A stretch of 64,000 nt of DNA from Neobacillus sp. SuZ13 (GCF_030123365.1 NZ_CP126107.1:4177501-4241500); one strand, 5' to 3'; positions 32,731 to 41,808 are shown, counted from the first letter of the stretch. Notes: a model not told the origin generated them from the letters alone. Made by a program: numbers and translations.

Positions 32731-33139
32731 TAAGTCCACCATTCTCTTTAATTATATTTCTCCATTCAATAAGCCCCAGTTCTAAACCTCTTATTAGCAA
32801 TTCTGCAGTTCCCATATTGGTTGCAAGGGGTATGGAGTAAACATCACATAGTCTTACTAAGGCAGTAACATCTGGTTCATGAGGCTGGGCGGTTAATGGA
32901 TCGCGGAAAAAGAAAACAGCATCCATTTCATTTTGGGCAATCATGGCACCGATTTGCTGGTCACCACCAAGCGGTCCGGATTGGAACCGTGTAATACTCA
33001 ACCCCGTTGCTTCACTAATCCTTTGCCCAGTTGTCCCAGTAGCAAATAAAGAATGCTTCGAAAAAATATTCTGATAGGCGATCGCGAACTGTACCAAATC
33101 ATTTTTCTTATTATCATGAGCAATTAAAGCAATATTCAT
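32723..33139 (-). CDS. mgsA: Methylglyoxal synthase
   Basis: Converts dihydroxyacetone phosphate to methylglyoxal, a bypass of lower glycolysis under phosphate limitation. 138 residues: IALIAHDNKKNDLVQFA, phosphate-binding ATGTTGQRI, catalytic-aspartate region SGPLGGDQQIGAMI and FFRDPLTAQPHEPDV. Its end overlaps bshB1. Methylglyoxal is detoxified through bacillithiol in Bacillus, so the adjacency makes biochemical sense. Confidence 0.96.
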   Translation of the reverse strand: MNIALIAHDNKKNDLVQFAIAYQNIFSKHSLFATGTTGQRISEATGLSITRFQSGPLGGDQQIGAMIAQNEMDAVFFFRDPLTAQPHEPDVTALVRLCDVYSIPLATNMGTAELLIRGLELGLIEWRNIIKENGGLND

Positions 33140-33150
33140 TATTTTTCCTC

Positions 33151-33954
33151 CTACCCTAAAATATTTTCAAGGCCATAAACAAAGGTATTATGTGTCATTA
33201 CAGATTCCACTGCCACTTTTACCCCAGACATAAACGACCCTCGATGGTAGGAATCATGCCTGATTGTTAGAGTCTGACCATCTGAGCCGAATAACACTTG
33301 TTGATGCGCGACCAATCCCGGCAAACGGACCGAGTGAATATGCATTCCATCAAAATTCGCTCCCCGTGCACCTTCTATTGTTTCTTTTTCATTTGGGTGA
33401 CCTTGTTTTTTTGACTCTCGCACTGAAGATATCATTTCAGCAGTTTTTACCGCCGTTCCAGACGGTGCATCCAACTTCTGGTCGTGGTGCAATTCAATAA
33501 TTTCTACATCATCAAAATATTTTGCAGCCATTTGGGAAAATTTCATCATTAACACAGCACCTATGGCAAAATTCGGAGCGATGATACACCCCAAATTCTT
33601 TTCCTGACAAATACTTTCTAATTCCTCTAAATCACTATTTGTAAAACCGGTCGTACCTACAACTGGGCGTACATTGTAGGCAAGCGCAGTTTTTGCGTGG
33701 TGCATACCTACTTCAGGTGTGGTTAGGTCAATCAACACATCTGCTTGAACATTCTGCAGGCATGTTTCAATATTAGAATAAACTTGCACATTATGTATTG
33801 AATGAAAACCTTCCAAATCGCTTAGCATGATACCATCATACTTATGATCTACAACAGCCACTAGTTCAAAGTGTTCAGTATTAGCGACCAATTTTACAGC
33901 TTCGCTCCCCATCCTGCCGCGGGGACCTGCGATGATAATTTTTATTTTTTCCAT
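33151..33954 (-). CDS. dapB: 4-hydroxy-tetrahydrodipicolinate reductase
   Basis: NAD(P)H-dependent step in lysine and dipicolinate synthesis. ATG 33954 (267 aa) has GGAG eight bases upstream. N-terminal dinucleotide motif IIIAGPRGRMGSEAV, VGTTGFTNSD, and the catalytic/substrate motif ELHHDQKLDAPSGTA are all seen. The tetrahydrodipicolinate made here also feeds dipicolinic acid in spores. Gene order ypjD-dapB-mgsA-bshB1-bshA is conserved from B. subtilis. Confidence 0.96.
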   Translation of the reverse strand: MEKIKIIIAGPRGRMGSEAVKLVANTEHFELVAVVDHKYDGIMLSDLEGFHSIHNVQVYSNIETCLQNVQADVLIDLTTPEVGMHHAKTALAYNVRPVVGTTGFTNSDLEELESICQEKNLGCIIAPNFAIGAVLMMKFSQMAAKYFDDVEIIELHHDQKLDAPSGTAVKTAEMISSVRESKKQGHPNEKETIEGARGANFDGMHIHSVRLPGLVAHQQVLFGSDGQTLTIRHDSYHRGSFMSGVKVAVESVMTHNTFVYGLENILG

Positions 33955-33959
33955 AACAT

Positions 33960-34304
33960 TCACTCCATTTTTCCTTCATTAATTCTTGTCCAACGATCTT
34001 TGTCTCTTGTCTTAAATTTTGCCATGACATAATCATGTGCATCTTCGAGGCTAATATTTAAAGAATTTGCAAAGCAAATTAATACAAATAAAAGATCCCC
34101 CAACTCTTCCTCAATCGCTTTTTCAGTTTCACTAGTTTTTTTGGGTTTCTCCCCATAGTAATGGTTTACCTCTCTAGCAAATTCCCCAAGTTCCTCTGTA
34201 AGTCGCGCCAACATGGCCAGCGGACTGAAATAACCCTCTTTAAATTGACTAATGTACAAATCTACTTCTTGCTGAAGATCTTTCATCGTCTTTTCCTTGG
34301 CCAC
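33960..34304 (-). CDS. ypjD: MazG-type nucleotide pyrophosphohydrolase YpjD
   Basis: 114 residues of the all-alpha NTP pyrophosphatase fold. Metal-binding acids are in ARLTEELGEFAREVNHYYG and EEELGDLLFVLICFANS, the EExxE and ExxD motifs. GTG 34304 with GAGGTG eight bases upstream gives MAKEKTMKDLQQEV, matching family length; ATG at 34286 is a possible alternative. Likely removes non-canonical NTPs. It is the first gene before dapB and divergent from ypjC. Confidence 0.9.
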   Translation of the reverse strand: MAKEKTMKDLQQEVDLYISQFKEGYFSPLAMLARLTEELGEFAREVNHYYGEKPKKTSETEKAIEEELGDLLFVLICFANSLNISLEDAHDYVMAKFKTRDKDRWTRINEGKME

Positions 34305-34500
34305 TTCGTCTACACCTCGTTATTATGACTCATACTTATGTCCATTTTCTTATTCATTGTTAATGTTAGCTAAATTATTGCGGTTTTACAAATGTTTTCA
34401 TTTATTAATGCTCTTTTTTACAACCATTGCTCTAACATTTTTAATTCGATATAATAAAAACCGCCATATAAGAGAATTTATGGCAGAGGGGAGATTATGA

Positions 34501-35373
34501 ATGTTATCAGGACTTAAATTTAAAAACATATTGTTCATCCTTTTAGGAGCTGCAATCATGTCGTTTGGCCTTGTCAATTTTAATATGCAAAACAAGTTGG
34601 CTGAGGGTGGTTTCACTGGTATTGCACTCTTATTTTATTTCTTGTTCAAGTGGGATCCGTCTTATTCGAATCTATTTTTAAATATTCCACTTTTTTTTAT
34701 TGGCTGGAAATTGTTAGGACGGAATACATTTTTATATACCATCATAGGAACGGTTGGAGTATCTATTTTTCTTTGGATATTTCAACGCTATGCCATTGAA
34801 ATGCCACTTGAAAGTGATTTAACATTAGCCGCATTATTTGCTGGGGTTTTAACAGGCATTGGTTTAGGAGTAATCTTTCGTTATGGTGGAACAACGGGCG
34901 GAGTCGATATTATTGCAAGGCTCGTCCAAAAATATGCAGGCTGGAATATGGGAAAAACGATGTTCTTATTTGATGCATGTGTTATCGCCTTATCACTAAT
35001 AACATATTTAAATTATAAACAGGCAATGTATACACTTGTAGCTGTTTTTATAGGTGCAAGAGTCATCGATTTCATCTTAGAAGGCGCTTATTCTGCAAGA
35101 GGCGCAATGATCATTTCTGAAAAAAATGAACAAATTGCCGCAAAAATTATGGAGGAAATGGATCGGGGAGTAACTGCCTTAAAAGGTTATGGATCGTACA
35201 CAAAAAGTGAACGTGAAGTCTTATATTGTGTTGTCGCTAAAAATGAAATCGTCCGGTTAAAAAATGTAATCACTTCGGTCGATCCGCATGCCTTTGTTTC
35301 TATTACCATTGTCCATGATGTTCATGGAGAAGGATTCACCCTAGATGAAAATAAAATGCCAATAACAGATTAA
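34501..35373 (+). CDS. ypjC: YitT family membrane protein YpjC (DUF161/DUF2179)
   Basis: 290 residues with about five or six membrane segments in the first 200 residues (for example NILFILLGAAIMSFGLVNF) and the family loop FRYGGTTGGVDIIARLVQK. The cytoplasmic C-terminal DUF2179 domain is around residues 205-285 (RGVTALKGYGSYTKSEREVL). GAGGGGAG precedes the ATG. Function is unknown; YitT proteins are proposed transporters. It is divergent from ypjD and ends in a strong terminator. Confidence 0.9.
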   Translation: MLSGLKFKNILFILLGAAIMSFGLVNFNMQNKLAEGGFTGIALLFYFLFKWDPSYSNLFLNIPLFFIGWKLLGRNTFLYTIIGTVGVSIFLWIFQRYAIEMPLESDLTLAALFAGVLTGIGLGVIFRYGGTTGGVDIIARLVQKYAGWNMGKTMFLFDACVIALSLITYLNYKQAMYTLVAVFIGARVIDFILEGAYSARGAMIISEKNEQIAAKIMEEMDRGVTALKGYGSYTKSEREVLYCVVAKNEIVRLKNVITSVDPHAFVSITIVHDVHGEGFTLDENKMPITD

Positions 35374-35401
35374 AAAGCAATGTCGTTAGACATTGCTTTT
35401 T
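35372..35401 (+). terminator. Terminator of ypjC
   Basis: AAAAAGCAATGTC and GACATTGCTTTTT pair around GTTA, directly at the ypjC stop. Confidence 0.88.
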
Positions 35402-35454
35402 AATGTATAGAAAATTATAAAATAATTAATTGTTGTTAAATAGAAATAGTTCTC

Positions 35455-35669
35455 TGAATCCAGCTCCAGCACCCAGCGGCTAGTGTACTTCGCTCTCCGC
35501 CCTACGATAAGTCTAGCACGAATGCGCTGTCGCTCTTCGTGTTTCCTTTATCTCGGTTGGAGTGCTCCACAAGGAAGGCTTCGGTAGCATAAGCATCGCA
35601 CGAAGAAAGAGCGTTAGCTCTTTCGAGGAGTCCATACGCCGCTAAACGGGCGCTTGCGCCTTTTGTTCG
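35455..35669. repeat. Second type of intergenic repeat (GC-rich, multi-hairpin)
   Basis: Starts near GAATCCAGCTCCAGCACCC and ends near GGGCGCTTGCGCCTTTTGTTC. Internal arms pair: AGCGGC with GCCGCT near the ends, CTCTTCGTG with CACGAAGA, and a tight hairpin GAAAGAGC/GCTCTTTC around 35626. The ends and the AGTGCTCCACAAGGAA piece resemble a repeat I know from many Bacillaceae intergenic regions. Only one copy is in this window. It lies between the convergent ypjC and ypjB and no gene is seen in it. Confidence 0.7.
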
Positions 35670-35671
35670 TC

Positions 35672-36466
35672 TCAATCTTTTAAATCCCTAGATCGATCCT
35701 TTTTCTGATTCTTATCACCTTGATATTTTCTCCAGCCAACGTAGGATAATGTCATGATAATAATGCTTCCAGTGGAGATAATAACCCACCAAATGTTAGG
35801 ATCTGCCTCATCCTCTTCCATGTTAGAAAAGAGTTTGACTAAGTCAGTATCTAGTTTGTCCAATTCCTGCTGACTTTTTGAATCACTGACTACTAGTGAA
35901 CGGTATTCATTAATAAAATCAATCCGAGCATCTAATTTTTGTACATTTTCAACAGACACATCAATTTTCATACTTGGGTAGATGACATTGTACAAAGATA
36001 AAAATGAGTTGAAGTTTGTATGAAAGTGTCCTGAATCACCTTTTTTGGCGGCATCTTTTGCTTGATGAAAGGCAGTCATAATTTGATCTTCCATTTCAAC
36101 CCATAACGGTTGATGACTTGTAGCAATCGCATCAATAACAAGTCGAAATTTGACTAATTTATTTATTCGTTCCTCATATTTCATGTTGGAACTAACTGCC
36201 GCTTCCATTGCTTCATCATGGGAGGTGTTTATTATTCTTACCTCATCCATGGTTAATGGTGGATCCGTACCAGCAATACTAGTGAACTGATCTGAAAAAT
36301 AATCAAGGAGTCTTTTAGCATCTTCATATCTATGAAACTTAACCATTTGGAGTGCTTCATCTGATATATCATCAAGCTTCTCCATTGGCGATTGTTGTTC
36401 TGCATAAATAGTTGTGGGAGTAAGCATCATGATAATTGCAAATAAAAATAACCATTTGATTTTCAA
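35672..36466 (-). CDS. ypjB: Sporulation protein YpjB
   Basis: 264 residues with an N-terminal signal peptide (KIKWLFLFAIIMMLTPTTIYAEQ), a long helical extracytoplasmic part and a C-terminal membrane span (WWVIISTGSIIIMTLSYVGW) followed by a basic tail. TTG start with GGGGGG seven bases upstream. YpjB is a Bacillus sporulation-associated protein of unknown activity. A CATACATT sequence at 36495-36502 on the minus strand is a perfect sigma-E -10, which fits mother-cell expression. Confidence 0.85.
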   Translation of the reverse strand: MKIKWLFLFAIIMMLTPTTIYAEQQSPMEKLDDISDEALQMVKFHRYEDAKRLLDYFSDQFTSIAGTDPPLTMDEVRIINTSHDEAMEAAVSSNMKYEERINKLVKFRLVIDAIATSHQPLWVEMEDQIMTAFHQAKDAAKKGDSGHFHTNFNSFLSLYNVIYPSMKIDVSVENVQKLDARIDFINEYRSLVVSDSKSQQELDKLDTDLVKLFSNMEEDEADPNIWWVIISTGSIIIMTLSYVGWRKYQGDKNQKKDRSRDLKD

Positions 36467-36494
36467 TCCTTGTCCCCCCTTTCATTACTAATAA

Positions 36495-36523
36495 AATGTA
36501 TGTAGAGGTGGACAAGGTTAGAC
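36495..36523 (-). promoter_or_regulatory. Possible sigma-E promoter of ypjB
   Basis: The -10 CATACATT (36502-36495, minus strand) matches the sigma-E consensus CATACANT. Upstream GTCTAAC at 14 bp spacing is only a weak -35. The position fits a start shortly before the ypjB ribosome site. Confidence 0.4.
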
Positions 36524-36532
36524 CATATTGGA

Positions 36533-37126
36533 TTATTTTATTTCAAGTTTATAACGATTGGACCGAATGGAAAAATAGTAGGCAAGCGCGATGGAAAATA
36601 TCGAGAGCCAGAAAGTAAAATACCCAATTTGCGGGGTGTAGCGGTCAAGCATATGATAGCTTGGCAACATAAAAAAAACATAATCAATCACATCATTATG
36701 TAATGTCCAGATAGCTGTAATGATTAAATGCCACCATTTAAAACGGTAAAATGGAGCATATAAAATACCTTGGACAGCCATTGCGAAATGAGAAAATATC
36801 AGCATATAGCCAACTGCATCTAGTTCTCCTTGGACAAAGTAAACAAGAATGTTCATTACCACTGCCCAAATTCCATATTTAAAAAGTGTGACAATCGCCA
36901 GAGCCTCTATTAAAGGCCAATTTTTCCTTAAAAGAAAGGCAATCAGAACGAATACAAAAAATAGACTAGCTGTTGGGCTGTCAGGAACGAATGGCAGGAA
37001 AATTGTAGGGGTTTCTTTTAGTTGCCATCCATACCAGTAATATCCATATACGGTTCCTGCTATATTTATAAATAATAACAGCTTCATAATTGACCTATTG
37101 GCCAAAAGAGGAAAAATCCAACTCAC
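36533..37126 (-). CDS. ypjA: YpjA family membrane protein (DUF1405)
   Basis: 197 residues from GTG 37126, which has GGAG seven bases ahead; a TTG at 37132 is less likely. About six membrane segments, with polar loops GWQLKETPTIFLPFVPDSPT and HNDVIDYVFFMLPSYHMLD that are typical of DUF1405. Function is unknown. It lies downstream of qcrC as in B. subtilis, but behind a terminator, so it is probably only partly cotranscribed with the bc complex. Confidence 0.85.
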   Translation of the reverse strand: MSWIFPLLANRSIMKLLLFINIAGTVYGYYWYGWQLKETPTIFLPFVPDSPTASLFFVFVLIAFLLRKNWPLIEALAIVTLFKYGIWAVVMNILVYFVQGELDAVGYMLIFSHFAMAVQGILYAPFYRFKWWHLIITAIWTLHNDVIDYVFFMLPSYHMLDRYTPQIGYFTFWLSIFSIALAYYFSIRSNRYKLEIK

Positions 37127-37159
37127 AAGCAAGCTCCTTTCATGATTTTTTTCATGAAG

Positions 37160-37190
37160 AAAAAAGCTGACGATCGTTCGTCAGCTTTTC
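37160..37190 (-). terminator. Terminator of the qcr operon
   Basis: AAAGCTGACGA and TCGTCAGCTTT pair around TCGT, with T-runs on the minus-strand side, just after qcrC. Confidence 0.85.
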
Positions 37191-37203
37191 AATAATTCGA
37201 TTA

Positions 37204-37977
37204 TTACTTACCAAGGCCTGAGATAAATTCTGAAAGTGTTTTAAGTTCTTCGTCAGTACCTTTGAAGATTCCGGCTGGCATCTTTCCACCTTTACCTTCT
37301 TTAGCAATTGTCGCAATTTCCTCTGGTTTCAAGCCTGTACCGATTAATGCAGGAGCACCGGCACCACCTGAAAGATTTTCACCGTGACAAGTAATACAAG
37401 TATTGGCACTAGCTATTTTATAGCCGGCACTCGACTTATCAATATCAACCTTAGCAACAATTTTACCTTGGCGTTCTGCCTGTGCCCAGTCATGTGTCGC
37501 AACAGATTCCCATGTTAAGAAGACTGTAGCAGCTAATGCCAAAAGCATAGCACTTGTTGCAATTGGACGCTTCATAGGACGTCGTTCCGGACCATTATCC
37601 AAGAACGGTGCTAATAATAACCCTCCAAAAGCAAGTCCTGGTATGATCATTGCTCCGATCACAGTGTATGGACCAGATGCATATGTGTATTTCAATAATT
37701 GATACAAAAATAAGAAATACCAGTCTGGCAATGGAATGTACCCAGTATCTGTAGGGTCCGCTATTCTTTCAAGCGGAGCCGGATGGGCAACAGTTAAACA
37801 TAAAAAGCCGACAAGAAATACAGCTCCTATCATCCATTCTTTCAAAAGGAAGTTAGGCCAGAACGCCTCTGTTTTACCAGGGTATTCAGAGTAATCTTTC
37901 GGAATCATTTTTTTTCGTTCAGAAGGTGCTAAAACACGTGAATCACCAACGAACTTTAATCCTTTACCGCGATGCAT
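37204..37977 (-). CDS. qcrC: Menaquinol:cytochrome c reductase, cytochrome b/c subunit QcrC
   Basis: 257 residues fusing a subunit IV-type membrane part (three spans, with DPTDTGYIPLPDWYFLFLYQ near residues 75-95) to a C-terminal cytochrome c domain. The latter has heme motif CITCH near residue 197 and a methionine ligand region GGKMPAGIF. The fusion is characteristic of Bacillus bc complexes. Last gene of qcrABC; a terminator follows. Confidence 0.96.
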   Translation of the reverse strand: MHRGKGLKFVGDSRVLAPSERKKMIPKDYSEYPGKTEAFWPNFLLKEWMIGAVFLVGFLCLTVAHPAPLERIADPTDTGYIPLPDWYFLFLYQLLKYTYASGPYTVIGAMIIPGLAFGGLLLAPFLDNGPERRPMKRPIATSAMLLALAATVFLTWESVATHDWAQAERQGKIVAKVDIDKSSAGYKIASANTCITCHGENLSGGAGAPALIGTGLKPEEIATIAKEGKGGKMPAGIFKGTDEELKTLSEFISGLGK

Positions 37978-38042
37978 CGAGCAATCCCCCTCCTTTTTCC
38001 GTAGTTAGTAGAAAAACATCGATAAAATAAATAGAGCCGATT

Positions 38043-38717
38043 TTATAGTGGTCCAGAAATACCTTGTTTACGAATCATTAAGAAGTGAGCTCCCATTAAA
38101 CCAAGCAATGCACCTGGCAAGAAGAACACATGAATCGCAAAGAAGCGGGTTAATGTTTGAGCACCAACTATATGTTCATGTCCTGCAAGTAAAACCTTAA
38201 CCTGTGTTCCGATAAACGGTGTTGCTTCGGCAATCTGCAGACCTACTTTTGTAGCAAATAACGCTTTCATATCCCATGGTAATAAGTAACCTGTAAAACC
38301 TAAGCCAAGCATTACGAAGAAAATAAGCACTCCGACTACCCAGTTTAATTCACGAGGTTTTTTATATGCACCTTGGAAGAAAACACGTAGTGTATGTAAG
38401 AACATCATTACAAGTACTAAACTTGCACCCCAGTGATGCATTCCACGGACAATTTGTCCAAAAGCAACTTCATTTTGAAGATAATAAACCGATTCCCATG
38501 CGTTTTTAATATCTGGTACATAGTACATGGTTAAAAACATACCAGAGAGAATTTGAATGACTGTAACGAAGAATGTAAGACCTCCAAAGCAGTATACAAA
38601 CGCTGAAAAGTGATGCGCTGGATTAACATGCTCAGGTACTTCATGGTCTGCGATATCGCGCCACAAAGGCGTAATATCTAAACGTTCATCTACCCAATCG
38701 TAAATCTTGTTTAACAT
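38043..38717 (-). CDS. qcrB: Menaquinol:cytochrome c reductase cytochrome b subunit QcrB
   Basis: 224 residues, b6-type with four membrane spans. Heme-ligand histidines are in HHFSAFVYCFGG/MHHWGASLV and FLHTLRVFFQGAYK and AIHVFFLPGALL. The Qo region near GYLLPWDMKALFA is present. It starts 1 bp after qcrA and is followed by qcrC. It oxidises menaquinol in the membrane. Confidence 0.97.
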   Translation of the reverse strand: MLNKIYDWVDERLDITPLWRDIADHEVPEHVNPAHHFSAFVYCFGGLTFFVTVIQILSGMFLTMYYVPDIKNAWESVYYLQNEVAFGQIVRGMHHWGASLVLVMMFLHTLRVFFQGAYKKPRELNWVVGVLIFFVMLGLGFTGYLLPWDMKALFATKVGLQIAEATPFIGTQVKVLLAGHEHIVGAQTLTRFFAIHVFFLPGALLGLMGAHFLMIRKQGISGPL

Positions 38718-38718
38718 G

Positions 38719-39225
38719 TTACGCCTCCTTCCGTGGTTCAGCTTTACCTAAATAAAGAAAACCGTCTTTTTCCTTGAATGGATATACATCAAGCGGGTGA
38801 AGTGGTGGTGTACCTGGAACATTGGTACCATCCTTTGTATAACGGCCATAGTGGCATGGACAGAAGAACTGGTTTGGATGTTCCTTGTCTGTATTCCAGT
38901 TAACCGTACAACCCAAATGTTTACATGTTGGTGAAAGGGCTACAATTTTACCTGCATCATTCTTATAAACCCATGCAGTATTTGTTACCTCTGACTCGTA
39001 CCATGCATCCTTTTGCTTAAAGGTAAAGTCAACACGAACTGGTTCGTCCGTTATTTCAGAAACCTTTTGTTTTGTTGCGATGAAATCTCCGCCTTCTTCA
39101 GCCTTTAAAACAGGATCAACAGCAAATCTTACCATTGGCATTAGCATACCAGCTGCCATGAAGCCGCCTACCCCTGTTAATGTGTAGCTTAAAAATTGAC
39201 GTCTTGAAACGCGTTGCTTACTCAT
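38719..39225 (-). CDS. qcrA: Rieske iron-sulfur subunit QcrA
   Basis: 168 residues from ATG 39225, preceded by GAGGGGGGG at eight bases; the frame continues upstream to 39270 without support. Twin-arginine RRQFLSYTLTGVGGF targets it as a signal anchor. The 2Fe-2S cluster ligands are in CKHLGC and CPCHYG. It feeds electrons from menaquinol to cytochrome c. Confidence 0.97.
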   Translation of the reverse strand: MSKQRVSRRQFLSYTLTGVGGFMAAGMLMPMVRFAVDPVLKAEEGGDFIATKQKVSEITDEPVRVDFTFKQKDAWYESEVTNTAWVYKNDAGKIVALSPTCKHLGCTVNWNTDKEHPNQFFCPCHYGRYTKDGTNVPGTPPLHPLDVYPFKEKDGFLYLGKAEPRKEA

Positions 39226-39368
39226 GCTTATATCCCCCCCTCTATTCACGAAGTTAAGTCCAACGGACAAAATTTAAACACATATAAAACTAGGACATAA
39301 CAATGATATATCAATCTTCAGGTTAGGTCAATATCATACTATTTTAAAAACATGCTTAAAAGATGGTT

Positions 39369-39833
39369 TTACTCATTTTCATGCCATTTTTGCGTAAAAA
39401 GATCTAATAATTGTTTTACTTGACTATCAACAACCGCCATTTTCTGTGAATCATTCATATGTTCCAGCGGGATGGATGGTAACCATAACACAGTTCCCGA
39501 TAGTTCTCCTTCTCGTGTTCTCCATTCAATGTCGGATGTTATGTAAAATACGTGTTTAAACTCCCCCTTTGTAAGGCTATCCTCCCAATCCTTCAAATCA
39601 CTAATAGTATTTTCTCCATTTTTGGACTTCAGATATGTATAGGGAGGTAATAATAATAATCTTCCTGTAAATTGCCTTTCTAAATGGCCTGTTAGCAATG
39701 TGATAAATTCCGCACCGGCTGCAGACTGCTTCATCTCCGCACCGACAGAAACGCCCAGTAACGGTACAACAGCTGTGTCTACATACTCCTTGGCATTCAA
39801 ATACGTTTCAATATCTTGAGGTATCCATTTCAT
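39369..39833 (-). CDS. ypiF: YpiF family protein (DUF2487)
   Basis: 154 residues from ATG 39833 (MKWIPQDIETYLNAKEYVDT), matching the YpiF start; the long upstream extension to 39926 is rejected although the ribosome site is only modest. Soluble, with LERQFTGRLLLLPPYTYL and VLWLPSIPLEHM. Function is unknown. It lies immediately upstream of qcrA as in B. subtilis, so a link to the bc complex is possible but unproven. Confidence 0.85.
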   Translation of the reverse strand: MKWIPQDIETYLNAKEYVDTAVVPLLGVSVGAEMKQSAAGAEFITLLTGHLERQFTGRLLLLPPYTYLKSKNGENTISDLKDWEDSLTKGEFKHVFYITSDIEWRTREGELSGTVLWLPSIPLEHMNDSQKMAVVDSQVKQLLDLFTQKWHENE

Positions 39834-39925
39834 ATCTATGCACCAACCTTTTGATTTCACTATTATTATAATATCATTTTCTACAGAAACAATTAAAGAT
39901 ATAGGGCTATAATTAGATAAATTCA

Positions 39926-39965
39926 AAACAAAAAGGAAGCTGCTTATCGCACGCTTCCTTTTTGT
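39926..39965 (-). terminator. Terminator downstream of ypiB
   Basis: AAAAAGGAAGC and GCTTCCTTTTT pair on the minus strand around a 12-base loop. The ypiB stop codon lies inside the hairpin, so ypiF-qcrABC must have its own promoter or rely on read-through. Confidence 0.82.
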
Positions 39966-40510
39966 TCAGTCATTGTTAATGTATTAAGTTTTTGCGTCAG
40001 CATTTGAAATGCCTTTCGATCTTGATTATCAAGGGCCTCATCGATTAATTGAAGGATTTTCTCACGTTGAAAGTGTTCGATACTCCGCTGCAGTAATTGT
40101 TCTGCAATGATGCCATCCTTCTCATTCACTTGCAGATGCTTGGGAACAAATAAATTTTCTTCGAGAACCGCAGCATACTGATGTGCCTGATTAGAAGCAT
40201 GAAAGTTTAATTGGATAAAAATATCCTCATCTCGATTTAAGCGAATATCGTGAAAGGATTTTTCAGCATCAGTTGTCATCACATTCTCTTTATAAAATCT
40301 AAATGGTACCTTATCGACGCAATGTGTAGACATAATTAAACCTCTAGGACAATACTGTGCCTGCTCCACAAAATGGACCTTCTCCATTAGTTGATCGTGG
40401 CTCATTAGATAGTTAAGAATCCAAACACATTCTCTTCTCTTTAATTGATAATGATTTAAAAACCAGCGAATAAAGTCCTTCTTCTCGTTGACAGAAACAG
40501 GGGTTGCCAT
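39944..40510 (-). CDS. ypiB: YpiB family protein (UPF0302)
   Basis: 188 residues from ATG 40510, with GGAGGG eight bases upstream. The N-terminal half is the UPF0302 domain (FLNHYQLKRRECVWILNYLM, EQAQYCPRGLIMST). The C-terminal part is the DUF/IDEAL-type short segment DEALDNQDRKAFQMLTQKLN. Function is unknown; conserved near qcr genes in Bacillus. It follows ypiA by about 30 bp. Confidence 0.87.
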   Translation of the reverse strand: MATPVSVNEKKDFIRWFLNHYQLKRRECVWILNYLMSHDQLMEKVHFVEQAQYCPRGLIMSTHCVDKVPFRFYKENVMTTDAEKSFHDIRLNRDEDIFIQLNFHASNQAHQYAAVLEENLFVPKHLQVNEKDGIIAEQLLQRSIEHFQREKILQLIDEALDNQDRKAFQMLTQKLNTLTMTEQKGSVR

Positions 40511-40542
40511 GATAGTTTCCCTCCTCTGCAAATCAGCTTTTT

Positions 40543-41808
40543 TTAATCTTTCAACCCTGTAAGACGTTCAAGTAAATCCATATACTCCCCGTTTGTTGGA
40601 TCTTCATTAAGCAACTGTTTAAAAATTTCGGCGGCGCGGTCACTTTTTCCTTCTTCAATTAGAAAATAACCGTAATCCTGTAAAAAAGTTTCATTTTTCT
40701 TAAAAAAAGTATATGCACTTTCGTATTTGTCTAATGCGTAAGAAAATTTTTCTAACTTCTGATAGCTTACTGCTGCATCCCATAAAAGTTGAGGTTCTTC
40801 ATCTTCTTTAATATCAAGTTCGGTAATTAAATCAATGATGTCCTCATATCTTTCTTGAAGGAAAAAGAGTTTATTTAATGTGAGTGCTGCTTCAATAAAT
40901 CCTGGGTCTAAGGCAAGAGCTTCTCGGAAATACTGTTCTCCTGCTTCCGCTTTCCCCAATTGGGTTGCTATTTTCCCTCCAAGGAAAAATAACTCCTTAT
41001 TAAATTCATCTTGTTTTATGCCTTCTTGAATGGTAAGTAAACTATTTTCAAGTTCTCCCTCCCTTTCATATGCTAAAGCAAGGTGTAAATATAGAGAATG
41101 ATATTCTGGATCCAGCTCTTTTAATTCAGTGAATTTTCCAATAGCGGTCTGATAATATCCAGCCTGAAGTGCTGTAAAACCATAGCCGAATAACGTGTTA
41201 ATCTCTAATTTTTCATTCATCGCCTTTTCATAATAAACCAATGCTTCCTCAAACATTCCAGATACACTTAAGAGATCTGCAATCCGTTGATCTATATTTA
41301 CACCAGCTATTTCATTTTCTTCTTTTAAAACCTTTTCGTATGCTTCCAGTGCCTTGGTCACTTCACCTTGTTCACTGTAAAGTTCCCCTAAAGCAAAATC
41401 TATAATGATTTCATCTGGCAACAATTCCTTTGCCTTCAGAAGTTTTCTTTCACAAACTTCATATAAACCTTGTACTTGATAAAGATCGGCTAATAAAAGT
41501 AAGGATTGTCCAAAATTTGCATCATATTCTGATATCTTTTCAAGAACAAGAATTGCCTCTTCGTCTTCCCCTGCTTCAACTAATATTTCACCTAACAGGA
41601 CTAGAAGCTCACCTTCCTCAGGGAATGTTTCTAATAAATTTTCTATTAGTGACTTTGCCTCTTCAAGGAAACCATATTGATACAATTCTTCGCCGAGAAG
41701 GAACTTTTCATCGGGCATGCCATTTTGTAATACATCATTATATTCAGTTAAGGCCTCATTATGTTGACCATTTTCTAACATGTTAATAATTTTATTCACT
41801 CGTTCCAT
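40543..41808 (-). CDS. ypiA: TPR-repeat protein YpiA
   Basis: 421 residues from ATG 41808 (AGAGG nine bases upstream). The whole chain is tetratricopeptide repeats, roughly eleven, such as GELLVLLGEILVEAGEDEEA and QYFREALALDPGFIEAALTL. No signal or membrane segment, so a cytosolic protein-protein scaffold is likely. Strongly acidic. Partners are unknown; conserved next to ypiB. Confidence 0.9.
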   Translation of the reverse strand: MERVNKIINMLENGQHNEALTEYNDVLQNGMPDEKFLLGEELYQYGFLEEAKSLIENLLETFPEEGELLVLLGEILVEAGEDEEAILVLEKISEYDANFGQSLLLLADLYQVQGLYEVCERKLLKAKELLPDEIIIDFALGELYSEQGEVTKALEAYEKVLKEENEIAGVNIDQRIADLLSVSGMFEEALVYYEKAMNEKLEINTLFGYGFTALQAGYYQTAIGKFTELKELDPEYHSLYLHLALAYEREGELENSLLTIQEGIKQDEFNKELFFLGGKIATQLGKAEAGEQYFREALALDPGFIEAALTLNKLFFLQERYEDIIDLITELDIKEDEEPQLLWDAAVSYQKLEKFSYALDKYESAYTFFKKNETFLQDYGYFLIEEGKSDRAAEIFKQLLNEDPTNGEYMDLLERLTGLKD

